Below, piece after piece: positions 1-10,930 of a DNA stretch of 41,986 nt (within the stretch, counting starts at the first letter, position 1; every line of letters starts with the position of its first letter). Position numbers and translations under genes: made by a program. The stretch comes from Betaproteobacteria bacterium (GTDB lineage: Bacteria > Pseudomonadota > Gammaproteobacteria > Burkholderiales > Burkholderiaceae_D): positions 1-41,986 of the forward strand of contig JANXTA010000115.1 of NCBI GenBank assembly GCA_025356395.1. Reading direction: 5' to 3'. A model generated the notes under the pieces. That model was not told the origin of the DNA. It ran no database searches and worked only from the letters and a program-made list of their open reading frames with translations.

Positions 1-56
1 TCGATCAGCAACTTGCGTCCTTCATAAGTCGTTCTGGCATTCTTGTGGCTGTTCAT
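1..56 (-). CDS. IS481-family transposase, N-terminal fragment cut by window edge
   Basis: The minus strand reads ATG at 56 and encodes MNSHKNARTTYEGRKLLI before the window ends. The opening M-N-x-H-K-N-A-R is the usual start of IS481-family DDE transposases, which cut and rejoin the ends of their own element. A good ribosome binding site (CAGGAGACC) lies just upstream of the ATG. Only 18 codons are visible, so neither the helix-turn-helix nor the catalytic DDE residues can be judged. The family call rests on this N-terminus and the terminal sequence at 109–123. Confidence 0.65.
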   Translation of the reverse strand, partial: MNSHKNARTTYEGRKLLI

Positions 57-123
57 CCGGTTGGTCTCCTGAGGTTGCTGGGGCGTCGACAACTCCAGTC
101 TCCCAGAACCTTCCGGATGAACA
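1..123 (-). mobile_element. One end of an IS481-like insertion sequence
   Basis: Upstream of the transposase start the minus strand begins near 123 with TGTTCATCCGGAAGG. TGTTC-type termini are usual for IS481 elements and lie some tens of bases before the transposase ATG, as here. The sequence CCGGATGAACA recurs in part at the start codon itself. The other end and any target duplication are outside the window, so the exact boundary is inferred. Positions 124–164, up to the threonine aldolase stop, show nothing recognisable. Confidence 0.55.
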
Positions 124-164
124 ACCTATTGCAACATCACATCTAGCCTGGGGTCGATGCGGCT

Positions 165-1184
165 TTACGGCCGCGCGTAGAACGCCAGGATCGTCGCGAT
201 GACCCGATCCACTTGGGCGCGGTCGATGTCGAGATGGGTTACGAAGCGCGTGTGGGCACCCACGCTGGCCACGATGCCGGCCACCTTCAGCCGCGTGGCC
301 AGGCCGTCCACGTTCGCCGGCGGAAAATCGACGAAGACCATGTTCGTGAACGGGCCTCGGACGGTCACGCCATCGATGCCGCGCAGCCCCTCGGCGAGAC
401 GCGCCGCGTTGGCATGGTCGTCGGCCAGCCGATCGACGTGATGGTCGAGCGCGTGGAGACCGGCGGCTGCGAGGATGCCGGCCTGGCGCAGGCCGCCACC
501 CAGCATCTTCCGCCAGCGATGGCTGGTCTCGATGAATCCTCGTGAGCCGCACAGGACCGAACCCACCGGCGTGCCGAGCCCCTTCGACAGGCAGATCGAC
601 ACCGAGTCGTAAGGCGCACAGACCTCGGCGAGCGACAGGCCGCTCGCGACGACGGCGTTGAAGACGCGGGCGCCGTCGAGATGCATCCCCAGCCCGGCCG
701 CGCGCGCGAAAGTCGAGACCTCTTCGACGTACGCCTGCGGGATGACTTGGCCGCCGATGGTGTTCTCGAGCGCGACCAGCCGCGTGCGCGCGAAGTGGTC
801 GTCGTGCGGCTTGACCGCGGCACGCAGCTTGGCGAGCGGGATCGTGCCGTCTTCGGCGTTCTCGATCGGCTGCGGCTGGATGCTGCCCAGCACGGCCGCG
901 CCGCCGCCCTCGTACTTGTAGGTATGCGCGTGCTGGCCGACGAGGTATTCGTCGCCGCGCGCGCAGTGCGCCATCAGCGCCGCGAGGTTGCTCTGCGTGC
1001 CCGAAGGCATGAACAGCGCGGCATCCATGCCGGCCATCTCGGCCAGGCGGTACTGCAGCCGGTTGACGGTCGGGTCATCGCCGTAGACGTCGTCGCCGAC
1101 CTCGGCCGCGGCCATCGCGGTGAGCATCGCGGCGGTGGGGCGCGTGACGGTGTCGCTGCGCAGATCGATCAGGGTGTGGGTCAT
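165..1184 (-). CDS. ltaE: Low-specificity L-threonine aldolase
   Basis: This 339-residue protein belongs to the PLP-dependent fold-type I aldolases that cleave L-threonine or L-allo-threonine to glycine and acetaldehyde in the cytoplasm. The N-terminus (IDLRSDTVTRPTAAML) is the family signature. The segment VGDDVYGDDPTVNRLQ and the PLP-lysine region around residue 200 (SICLSKGLGTPVGSVLCG) are present. Length is normal. It starts three bases after the ATPase gene stop at 1188, so the two are probably co-transcribed, although no functional link is known. Downstream lies the insertion sequence. Confidence 0.93.
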   Translation of the reverse strand: MTHTLIDLRSDTVTRPTAAMLTAMAAAEVGDDVYGDDPTVNRLQYRLAEMAGMDAALFMPSGTQSNLAALMAHCARGDEYLVGQHAHTYKYEGGGAAVLGSIQPQPIENAEDGTIPLAKLRAAVKPHDDHFARTRLVALENTIGGQVIPQAYVEEVSTFARAAGLGMHLDGARVFNAVVASGLSLAEVCAPYDSVSICLSKGLGTPVGSVLCGSRGFIETSHRWRKMLGGGLRQAGILAAAGLHALDHHVDRLADDHANAARLAEGLRGIDGVTVRGPFTNMVFVDFPPANVDGLATRLKVAGIVASVGAHTRFVTHLDIDRAQVDRVIATILAFYARP

Positions 1185-1187
1185 CGC

Positions 1188-2378
1188 TTATTCCCGCCAG
1201 TCGTTGCCCGGCATGATCCGGTGCATGAATGAATCGAACAGTGGCACGGTGAACGCCGTGTCGCCGTGACTCGGACTCCAGATCATGCCCTTGGCGATGA
1301 GCTGGTTGCGCGTCGGTCCGAGCGACGTCACCTTGCGTTCCAGTTGCTCGGCGACATCGCCGGAGCGATGCGGTCCGGCACCCAGTTCCGCCATCGCCCG
1401 GAGATACTTCTTCTCGGCCGGCGTCAGGCGATCGAAGCGCACGCGAAAGAAGCTTTCGTCGAGCGCTGCGATCGCGGTGACCGACGCGAACTGCACGTCT
1501 TCGAGCGTGATCGGTGACGCCGCGGACGCCTCCCAGGCGTGCTTTCCCCATTCCTGCAGGAAATAGGGATAGCCCTGCGTCTCGCGCACGATCTGGTCGA
1601 GCGCGTCGCCGTCGATGGCCGCCGACTGCTCGCGCACCGGCTTGTCGATCGCGATCCGGGCAGCGTCCGACGGCAGCGCGCCGACCTCGGGAAAGTCGAA
1701 CAGCCGCTCTGCATAGGACTTGGCGCGACCCATCCGACCTCGAAGCTGAGGAAGTCCCGCGCCGACCAGGGTGACCGGCAAGCGGCGCTGCGCACAGCGA
1801 TGCAGCGCCGTGATCAACGCCGCCATCTCCTCTTCGTCGACGTATTGCAGCTCATCGATGAAGACGACCAGCGCCGTGCCCGCCTTCTGCGCCGTGGCGC
1901 CGACGGCCTCGAACAGGGCCGGCAGGTCGTGCTCGAGATCCCCGTTGTCCGCGAGGCCGGGCTCGGGCGCGAAATCGATGCCGACTTCGATGTCGTGGTA
2001 CTTCACCTTCAGGGCCCTGGCGAAGCCCGAGAGCGCGCGCAGTGCGCGTTGGCCGAGATCCCTCGCGTGCTCGTTGCGTGACAAGCGCAGCAGTGCCTGG
2101 CGGAGTTGCGGGGCGAGCAGCGCCGGCAGCGATCGACTCTCGGGTGCCTCGATGCGCATCGTGTGGATGCCTGCCGCTTCGGCGTCGTCGCGCATGCGGT
2201 CGAGCAGAACCGTTTTACCGACCCCGCGCAGTCCGACCATCAGGATGCTCTTGGTCGTCAGGCCACGACGGACGCGCTCGACGGCGATGCGGACCGTTTC
2301 CCGCAGGTCGTCTCGTCCAGCCAACTCGGGTGGTGGCGTGCCGGCGCCCGGGGCGAAAGGATTGGTGACGGGATCCAT
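1188..2378 (-). CDS. AAA+ (ORC/AAA_16-type) ATPase of unknown role
   Basis: The 396-residue protein has a Walker A motif GLRGVGKT near residue 50, a Walker B VVFIDELQYVD near residue 170, and a sensor region (LPVTLVGAGLPQLRG). The C-terminal half (about 290–390) looks like a winged-helix domain (LTPAEKKYLRAMAELG, then VAEQLERKV). This architecture is that of ORC1/Cdc6-like stand-alone ATPases found widely in bacteria, often beside mobile or toxin–antitoxin genes. Their function is mostly unknown. The leader carries a nested dyad (2389–2439) that could be an autoregulatory site. It sits between secA and ltaE, and I infer it is an insertion there. Confidence 0.8.
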   Translation of the reverse strand: MDPVTNPFAPGAGTPPPELAGRDDLRETVRIAVERVRRGLTTKSILMVGLRGVGKTVLLDRMRDDAEAAGIHTMRIEAPESRSLPALLAPQLRQALLRLSRNEHARDLGQRALRALSGFARALKVKYHDIEVGIDFAPEPGLADNGDLEHDLPALFEAVGATAQKAGTALVVFIDELQYVDEEEMAALITALHRCAQRRLPVTLVGAGLPQLRGRMGRAKSYAERLFDFPEVGALPSDAARIAIDKPVREQSAAIDGDALDQIVRETQGYPYFLQEWGKHAWEASAASPITLEDVQFASVTAIAALDESFFRVRFDRLTPAEKKYLRAMAELGAGPHRSGDVAEQLERKVTSLGPTRNQLIAKGMIWSPSHGDTAFTVPLFDSFMHRIMPGNDWRE

Positions 2379-2388
2379 CGATGCTTTA

Positions 2389-2439
2389 TACGGAGATTAG
2401 CGAAATTATGCAAAGTCGCTAACTTTACTAATTCCCGTA
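2389..2439 (-). promoter_or_regulatory. Nested inverted repeats upstream of the AAA+ ATPase
   Basis: Two concentric dyads occupy the AT-rich spacer between secA and the ATPase gene. The inner arms are TTAGCGA (2397–2403) and TCGCTAA (2416–2422), a perfect 7-bp inverted repeat. The outer arms are TACGGAGATTAG (2389–2400) and CTAATTCCCGTA (2428–2439), matching at 10 of 12 positions. The dyad begins 11 bp before the ATPase ATG at 2378, and the composition is far more AT-rich than the surroundings. An operator for a repressor is the likeliest reading. An RNA hairpin in the leader is possible. Confidence 0.5.
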
Positions 2440-2466
2440 TGAATCAACCGATGATCCGGCCTTCCT

Positions 2467-5286
<2,820 letters not shown>

Positions 5287-5440
5287 GGGAGGAAGGATGT
5301 ACCACTCATTGGATGCGCACTCATGGGCCGGGTTGGACGGTCGAACGCGCGACCGGCAACCGGTTCGGACCCTGACGAAGATGCGCGACGGCGCCTGTCG
5401 TTGATCGACCCGCAGTCACAGACACCTGCGAAAGGCGGCG

Positions 5441-5446
5441 ATTTTA
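5441..5446 (-). promoter_or_regulatory. Possible extended -10 box for secA
   Basis: In the roughly 250-bp spacer between the M23 peptidase stop and the secA start, the minus strand reads GTGATAAAATCG, which is an extended -10 form (TG-N-TAAAAT). No convincing -35 hexamer was found. A start here would leave a leader of about 150 bases. The rest of 5287–5536 shows no gene. Confidence 0.35.
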
Positions 5447-5536
5447 TCACGCGGCCTTGCTGAGCCAGAGCTACGGACGAATCGGCGAGGGGGCGCTTGA
5501 AGAGGCGATATCAAGCCGCGGCCGCGAACATCGTGA

Positions 5537-6487
5537 TCAATGCGCGGCCACCGTCTTGCTGGCCACGGCATCGCCGCGGTCCGCGTTGAGGAATTTCTCA
5601 GGGTTCTGCGGCACGTTCTTGACGTGGACCTCGAAGTGCAGATGCGCACCGGTGGCGCGCCCCGTCGAGCCCACGTCCGCGATGTGCTGGTTGCGCTTGA
5701 CGATGTCGCCGATGCGCACATAGACCTTCGAGGCATGGGCATACAACGTGGTGATGTCGTTGCCGTGGTCGATCTCGATCATGTTGCCGAAGTCGTGATG
5801 CCACTCGGACGCGATCACCACGCCGCCCGCTGCTGCCACGATCGGCGTCCCGCTCTGCGCCACGAAGTCGATGCCCTGGTGCATCGCCACCGTCCCGTTG
5901 AAGGGGTCGATCCGCGCCCCGAAGCCCGACGCGTTGTAGCTCACGTCGACCGGCTGGATGGTCGGCATCATCTTGCTCTTGAGCGTCGCGTTGATGAGTT
6001 CGGTCTCGACGGCGTTCAAGTAGTCGCTGCGATGCTCGACATCGAGCGCGACGCGGTCGAGCTCGGTTTTCAGCTCGTTCATCGTCATGCGGTGCGCGTC
6101 GCCCGGCTCGAGACCGCCGCGCGGCGGCAACGCCTTGAAGTCGAATTCCTCGGGCTGGATGCCGGCGAGGCCCGACACGCGGCCGCCCAGCGCATCGAGC
6201 CGCATCAACTGCGCCTGCATCTCGCCGAGCTTGACCGCCATCGCGTTGAGGTTCTCGCGCAGGAAACGATCCTTGCGGGCATCGTCATCGTTCGCATTGA
6301 GGTCCAGCATGTTGCGGACGGCGGACGACTTGCTCTGCGCCGCGTAGCGCACGACGAGGGTCGCGATGCCGCCGGCAAGCAACACGAACGCCAGCACGAT
6401 CAGCACGACATACGCCGCGATGCGCCGGTTGGTGAGCGTCAACGTGCGGGCTTGTGCCAGACGTCGATGCAATAAGATGATCTGCAC
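5537..6487 (-). CDS. M23-family peptidoglycan endopeptidase, membrane-anchored
   Basis: This is a zinc metallopeptidase of the lysostaphin/M23 type that cuts peptide cross-links in murein. A single N-terminal membrane segment (RRIAAYVVLIVLAFVLLAGGIATLVV) places the rest in the periplasm. A helical, probably coiled-coil region follows (about 60–180), and the LytM domain carries HQGIDF and GAHLHFEV, which supply the H-x(3)-D and H-x-H zinc ligands. I chose GTG at 6487 because it has GGAGAG in front and avoids overlap with dciA. The open frame continues to 6628. It is divergent from dciA and lies upstream of secA, a conserved betaproteobacterial neighbourhood. Confidence 0.9.
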   Translation of the reverse strand: MQIILLHRRLAQARTLTLTNRRIAAYVVLIVLAFVLLAGGIATLVVRYAAQSKSSAVRNMLDLNANDDDARKDRFLRENLNAMAVKLGEMQAQLMRLDALGGRVSGLAGIQPEEFDFKALPPRGGLEPGDAHRMTMNELKTELDRVALDVEHRSDYLNAVETELINATLKSKMMPTIQPVDVSYNASGFGARIDPFNGTVAMHQGIDFVAQSGTPIVAAAGGVVIASEWHHDFGNMIEIDHGNDITTLYAHASKVYVRIGDIVKRNQHIADVGSTGRATGAHLHFEVHVKNVPQNPEKFLNADRGDAVASKTVAAH

Positions 6488-6522
6488 TAGGCCACTCTCC
6501 AGGTGCAACGCCTTCGGCGCCC

Positions 6523-7002
6523 ATGATGAAATTTTTTCCGCGCCAGAGATCGACCGTCGCAAGTGCGACGTCGGCCATCGACTTCCTGCAACGCCACGAT
6601 CAGGCGGCCGCGCTGCTGCCGGCCGCACAACGACTGCTGAAACTGCGACAGGACGTCCTTGCCCTGATGCCGTCTGCCCTGCGGGAGGTCTGCGAAGTGT
6701 CGGGATTCGACGACGAAACAGTGATGTTGCGCGTCTCGTCAGCCGGGGCTGCCGCCAAACTGCGGCAGACGCTGCCGAGAATTCGCGACGGCCTGCTCGA
6801 CCGGGGCTGGAAGGTTAACGCAATTCGAATGCGCGTTCAACCGAAGGTTTCCTCTGGCGTATCAATGACTTGGAGAGCCCCGTCGATGACGTCGATCCCG
6901 CAGGGCGCGCTCGACGCCTTCGCCGCACTCAACGTGACTCTCGAGGATTCGGCGTTGAAATCGGCCGTGGAACGCCTGATCCGCCGGCGTCGCCAGGGCT
7001 AA
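6523..7002 (+). CDS. dciA: DciA/DUF721 family protein
   Basis: The 159-residue product resembles the DUF721 family. Its better-known member, DciA, helps load the replicative helicase DnaB in bacteria that lack DnaC. The N-terminal part (residues 20–105) has the family pattern around LMPSALREVCEVSGFDDETVMLRVSSAGAA, ending with the motif W-K-V-N-A-I-R-M-R-V-Q. The C-terminal part is probably flexible. It is the only plus-strand gene in the first 28 kb and converges with lpxC, leaving six bases between stops. Assignment to true DciA rather than a general DUF721 protein is moderately sure. Confidence 0.82.
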   Translation: MMKFFPRQRSTVASATSAIDFLQRHDQAAALLPAAQRLLKLRQDVLALMPSALREVCEVSGFDDETVMLRVSSAGAAAKLRQTLPRIRDGLLDRGWKVNAIRMRVQPKVSSGVSMTWRAPSMTSIPQGALDAFAALNVTLEDSALKSAVERLIRRRRQG

Positions 7003-7008
7003 ACGCGG

Positions 7009-7932
7009 TCAGGCGGGTTCGGGCTCACTGACCAGTCCGAACGTGAAGGCCCTAGGCGCCTTCGCCTCGTCATCGAAGGTGACGATGTCGTAGCCCGCTT
7101 CGTCCGCGAGCAGCGCACGCAGCAACTGGTTGTTCATCGCGTGCCCCGACTTGTGGGCGCTGTAAGCACCGATCAGCGGATGCCCGATCACGTACAGATC
7201 GCCGATCGCGTCGAGGATCTTGTGCTTCACGAACTCGGCCGAATCGCGCAGGCCCTCGCCGTTGAGGATACGGTACTCGTCCATCACGATCGTGTTGTCG
7301 AAGCTGCCGCCGCGGGCCAGGCCCATCGAGCGCAGCGCCTCGGCCTCGTGCATGAATCCGAAGGTACGGGCGCGGGCGATGTCCTTGACGTAGGACGTCT
7401 CGGCGAAGTCGATGCTGTGCTTCTGGCCGGTCGCGTCGATGGCCGGATGCTTGAAGTCGATCGAGAAGTCGAGGCGAAAGCCGAAGAACGGCTCCAGGCG
7501 CACCCAGGCATCCTTGATGCGGACCTCGACAGTCTTCCTCACGCAAATGAACTTCTTCGCGCGCGGCTGTTCCTCGATGCCGGCCGACTGCAGCAAGAAC
7601 ACAAACGAGCTCGCGCTGCCGTCCATGATCGGAATCTCTTCGGCCGTGACGTCGACGTACAGGTTGTCGACGCCGAGTCCGGCACACGCCGACATGAGGT
7701 GTTCGATGGTCGACACCCTGGTGTCGCCGACCTGCAGCGTCGACGCCATGCGCGTGTCGCCGATCGCCAGCGCGCTGGCCGGCAGGTCCACCGGGGGATC
7801 GCAGTCGATGCGCCGGAACACGATGCCGGTGTCCGGCGGCGCGGGGCGCAGCGACAGCACGACGCGGGTGCCTGAGTGCAATCCGATGCCGGTCGATTTG
7901 ACGATCTGATGGATGGTCCGTTGCCGCAGCAT
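7009..7932 (-). CDS. lpxC: UDP-3-O-acyl-N-acetylglucosamine deacetylase
   Basis: LpxC catalyses the committed, zinc-dependent deacetylation in lipid A synthesis. At 307 residues the length is typical. Zinc ligands are visible in EHLMSACAG (His near 78) and in [32 protein letters not shown], which contains the second His, the Asp and the general acid His. The start [21 protein letters not shown] is the family norm. Placement downstream of ftsZ, interrupted by the M1 aminopeptidase gene, follows the proteobacterial habit of linking envelope and division genes. Confidence 0.98.
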   Translation of the reverse strand: MLRQRTIHQIVKSTGIGLHSGTRVVLSLRPAPPDTGIVFRRIDCDPPVDLPASALAIGDTRMASTLQVGDTRVSTIEHLMSACAGLGVDNLYVDVTAEEIPIMDGSASSFVFLLQSAGIEEQPRAKKFICVRKTVEVRIKDAWVRLEPFFGFRLDFSIDFKHPAIDATGQKHSIDFAETSYVKDIARARTFGFMHEAEALRSMGLARGGSFDNTIVMDEYRILNGEGLRDSAEFVKHKILDAIGDLYVIGHPLIGAYSAHKSGHAMNNQLLRALLADEAGYDIVTFDDEAKAPRAFTFGLVSEPEPA

Positions 7933-7972
7933 GGCGGTCTCCGTTGCTTTTAGGTTCTTGATTCGGCGCAGG

Positions 7973-7978
7973 ATTATA
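7973..7978 (-). promoter_or_regulatory. -10 box for lpxC
   Basis: The minus strand carries a perfect TATAAT 40 bases before the lpxC ATG, within the short spacer after the aminopeptidase stop. The -35 would fall inside the end of the aminopeptidase gene. The best candidate, ATGTTG at 16-bp spacing, is weak. lpxC therefore probably has its own promoter. Confidence 0.55.
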
Positions 7979-7983
7979 GGTGT

Positions 7984-10785
7984 TTATTGCTTCGCAACAT
8001 AGGCTTTGAATGTTGCACGTTGTATCTGGCGCGCGGCCAGACAGATGCCGATCCGCTCGGACGTCTGCGCGTAGGTTCGGGCACCGCCCGGAACCTGGGC
8101 CGCCCGGTCGGCGAACGTGGCGTCGAATTCACCGCGTGCATTCGCGTCGCACAGCTTCGCGCCGAGCCGCGGCAGGCCCGCGCCCGCGTTCTCCGGCAAG
8201 CGTCGCAGCGTCGCGTCGTAGTGACCGTGCAGGTAATGGATCGCCTGGATGGCGGCGCCCTCGTCACCACCGGCCCCGGACTGCATGGCCGTCAGCCCGT
8301 CGCGTGCGTCCGCGCCGGCGAACAACGCGTCGTAGGCCGCATCAGCGAGCATCGGATCGCGAAACGAGCCGAGCGCGACCAGCAGGACTTCCCGGTCGGC
8401 ACCGCTCGTGCGGGCGATACCCTCGAGATAGGCGTCGAGCAGTTCCTTCCCCGCCGCCCCCTGCGCGAAGTGCGACGCCGTGACCAGCACGGCCCGCGCG
8501 CCCGCCGGGAACGGCGCCTTCGCGCCGACCCAGTCCCGCGACAGCTTGGTGGCCTCGCGCTGCAGGCCGGCGTCGGCACCGACGTCCGCGACCCACGGCA
8601 GCAAGCGCTGGCGCAGCGCCGCGTCGCCGTCGCGGTCGGTCGGCTTCGCCGTCCAGCCCAGCGTCCTCGCCTTGCCTGCGAAATTCTTCTGAACGTACCG
8701 CGTGAACGCCTCGCGATCCGCCGGTTCGTCGAGCCAGGTCGGACGCACTTCCGCGGCGAGACGCACGGCGGCCTCCGAGACCGTCACCTGCCGGTTGTTC
8801 ATGAAGCGCGCGGCAAAATCGAGCGCCTGGTCGACCGGCCAGTTGCCGCTGCCGACCAGCGTCGCCGCGTCGTCGAGGGCCGGGATGGCTTCCGACGGCA
8901 GCAGCGGCGTGCGCACCAGTTGCTGCGTCAGTTCGGCCGTCAGCGACGACACGAAGTAGCCGCTGCCGCCGCGGTTGGGCAGCACCCACGCGGGACAGGA
9001 CTCGCCAGCAGGCAGCGGGACCACGGTGCGGGCGTCCTGGATCATCGTGCAGAACTCGTTGAAGTCGCCGCCGCGGCCGAACTGGAAGCAGGCCGGGAAC
9101 GTCCAGCGCTGCGCGAAGGCCGGATCGCCCATCGGCTTCGAGGGCACGTAACGCGACTGCGTGAGTTGGAGCTTCGGCGGCCCGCTGCCGTCTAGCCCAC
9201 AATCGAGCAGGACCTGTAGGCGCGGCACGCCGGGCTGCTCGACGAACGTCTTCATGCCGGCGACCACGGCCGCGTTGTCGGACCCCGCCTCGGTGGCGAT
9301 CGCCGCATAGAAGTCCTCGGCCCGCGCGCTGCCGTTCGCATGCTCGAAGAGGTAACGCCGCACGCCGTTGCGGAAGCGTTCCTCGCCGAGTGCGTTCTCG
9401 AACATCGCCAGCACCGCAGCGCCCTTCTGATAGCTGATGGCATCGAACGCGTTGCCGAGGTCGTCGGGCGTGTTGATCGGCTGGCGGATCTGGCGGGTGG
9501 AGGCCAGACGATCGATCTGCATCGCCTGGAAACGCCGCTCGTCGCCGGACAGCCGGGTCTGCCAGACCGGGTAGAGCCGCTCCACGACCTTCGCGCTCAT
9601 CCAAGTCGCGAAGGACTCGTTGAGCCAGACGTCGTTCCACCACTGCATGGTGACCAAGTCGCCGAACCACTGGTGCGCCATCTCGTGGGCGGCGACGCTC
9701 GCGTAGTCGCGCTTGAACTGGTCGGTCTCCTGCTCCGGCTTCGCGACCAGGAGCCGCATCTGATAGGTGATCAGGCCCACGTTCTCCATCGCGCCGAAAC
9801 CGACGGTGACCGGGATCGCGACCGCGTCCAGCTTCGCGAAGGGGTAGGGCTGGCCGAAATAATCCTCGAGCTGCTCCAGGAGCTTCGGCGTCGCTTCCTT
9901 CACGAAGCCGATCTCGCCTGCACGTCCCTTGGGAACGAGGTAGCGCAACGGCGTGCCCTTCTTGCCGGCCTTGCCACCGTCGACCACATCGAAGGGCCCG
10001 ACCGCGAACGCGACCAGGTAGCTCGGCAGCGGGGGCGTCGGGGCAAAACGCACCCGTTTCATCGGCGGCGCGGCCGGGGGCGCGACGGCGCCTTTGCGCA
10101 CGGGCTCGACCGGCGCGAGGTAAGGCTCTTCGCTGGCGATCGGCATGTTGGACGCGGCGACCGCGCTGGTCGGGATGACCAGCGACAGGTGCCAGGGCGT
10201 CTTCCATCCCGGCTCGTCGAAGCTCGGGAAGGCACGACGTGCGTCGGTGTCCTCGAACTGCGTGAAGGCGTACCAGTTGTCGCCGTCCTGCTGCTTGAAG
10301 ATGCCGAGCGTTTCGGTCCGGTCGATCGTCCCGTCGTATTCGAAGGTCAGGACCGCACGGCCGGCCGGCACGGCCGTCGCGAAACGCAAGCCGAGATAGT
10401 CGCGACCGCCCAGCGTCGTCTTGGCGACGAAGGTCTTGCCACCCGCGACCAGCGTCGCGCTGCGGATGTCGAGTCGCTTCGCGTTGAGCCAGAAGAAGTC
10501 GGTCGGCTTGGCCACCTCGACGTGGATCACGACGTGACCGGCGAAGCGCTCCTGGGTCGGGACGATCGTGAGTTCGGCCTCGTAGGCCAGCGGCTTGACC
10601 GCATCGCCCAGACGCATCGTCGGCGGCACGGGAGCGGGGATCGGTGCGTTCTTGCGCGGTGCGGCTTCCACGAGCGACGGTGCGAACGCGACGAGCGTGA
10701 TCAGAACGAGTGTCAGCATCGTCACGATGCGGGCACTTCGAGAAGAGGGAGCTAGGTCGCGATCGCGCATGCGACGGACCAGCAT
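7984..10785 (-). CDS. M1-family zinc aminopeptidase, probably exported
   Basis: This is a large metallo-aminopeptidase of the ERAP/PepN-like M1 family, which removes N-terminal residues from peptides. The substrate-anchoring GAMEN motif (FGAMENVGLITY) and the zinc site HEMAHQWFGD followed by NESFA (HExxH plus Glu) are intact. A C-terminal ERAP1-like helical domain fills the last 350 residues. From ATG 10785 the protein has 933 residues and begins with an arginine-rich segment and a hydrophobic core (MLTLVLITLVAFAPSLVEA) that looks like a signal peptide. ATG 10770 is a second candidate. The open frame runs further upstream into ftsZ, but a -10-like box at 10820–10825 argues against that. Confidence 0.92.
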   Translation of the reverse strand: MLVRRMRDRDLAPSSRSARIVTMLTLVLITLVAFAPSLVEAAPRKNAPIPAPVPPTMRLGDAVKPLAYEAELTIVPTQERFAGHVVIHVEVAKPTDFFWLNAKRLDIRSATLVAGGKTFVAKTTLGGRDYLGLRFATAVPAGRAVLTFEYDGTIDRTETLGIFKQQDGDNWYAFTQFEDTDARRAFPSFDEPGWKTPWHLSLVIPTSAVAASNMPIASEEPYLAPVEPVRKGAVAPPAAPPMKRVRFAPTPPLPSYLVAFAVGPFDVVDGGKAGKKGTPLRYLVPKGRAGEIGFVKEATPKLLEQLEDYFGQPYPFAKLDAVAIPVTVGFGAMENVGLITYQMRLLVAKPEQETDQFKRDYASVAAHEMAHQWFGDLVTMQWWNDVWLNESFATWMSAKVVERLYPVWQTRLSGDERRFQAMQIDRLASTRQIRQPINTPDDLGNAFDAISYQKGAAVLAMFENALGEERFRNGVRRYLFEHANGSARAEDFYAAIATEAGSDNAAVVAGMKTFVEQPGVPRLQVLLDCGLDGSGPPKLQLTQSRYVPSKPMGDPAFAQRWTFPACFQFGRGGDFNEFCTMIQDARTVVPLPAGESCPAWVLPNRGGSGYFVSSLTAELTQQLVRTPLLPSEAIPALDDAATLVGSGNWPVDQALDFAARFMNNRQVTVSEAAVRLAAEVRPTWLDEPADREAFTRYVQKNFAGKARTLGWTAKPTDRDGDAALRQRLLPWVADVGADAGLQREATKLSRDWVGAKAPFPAGARAVLVTASHFAQGAAGKELLDAYLEGIARTSGADREVLLVALGSFRDPMLADAAYDALFAGADARDGLTAMQSGAGGDEGAAIQAIHYLHGHYDATLRRLPENAGAGLPRLGAKLCDANARGEFDATFADRAAQVPGGARTYAQTSERIGICLAARQIQRATFKAYVAKQ

Positions 10786-10819
10786 CGACAAGACGTTGGG
10801 GAGTGGGGACACCCGGCCG

Positions 10820-10825
10820 ATTTTA
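10820..10825 (-). promoter_or_regulatory. Possible -10 box for the M1 aminopeptidase
   Basis: TAAAAT stands about 35 bases before the preferred aminopeptidase start, between it and the hairpin after ftsZ. No clear -35 was identified. Three copies of TCGCGAC lie just upstream (10840–10846, 10854–10860, 10874–10880). Their role is unknown. Confidence 0.3.
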
Positions 10826-10870
10826 ACCGCGCACCCGATTCGCGACAGTCCCTTCGCGACATCCGGCGAC

Positions 10871-10929
10871 GAGTCGCGACGGATGGCAAGACTTCGATGC
10901 CCCGAAGGCCTGCCATCCGTCGCGGACTC
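10871..10929 (-). terminator. Long nested hairpin directly after ftsZ
   Basis: Two perfect 14-bp arms, CGCGACGGATGGCA (10875–10888) and TGCCATCCGTCGCG (10911–10924), are extended by GAGT/ACTC with one bulged base. The 22-base loop contains a second stem, CTTCG paired with CGAAG. The structure begins two bases past the ftsZ stop at 10931, where the dcw transcript would be expected to end. There is no U-run, so it is either a non-canonical terminator or an mRNA 3'-end stabiliser. It is the longest inverted repeat I found in the window. Confidence 0.65.
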
Positions 10930-10930
10930 A

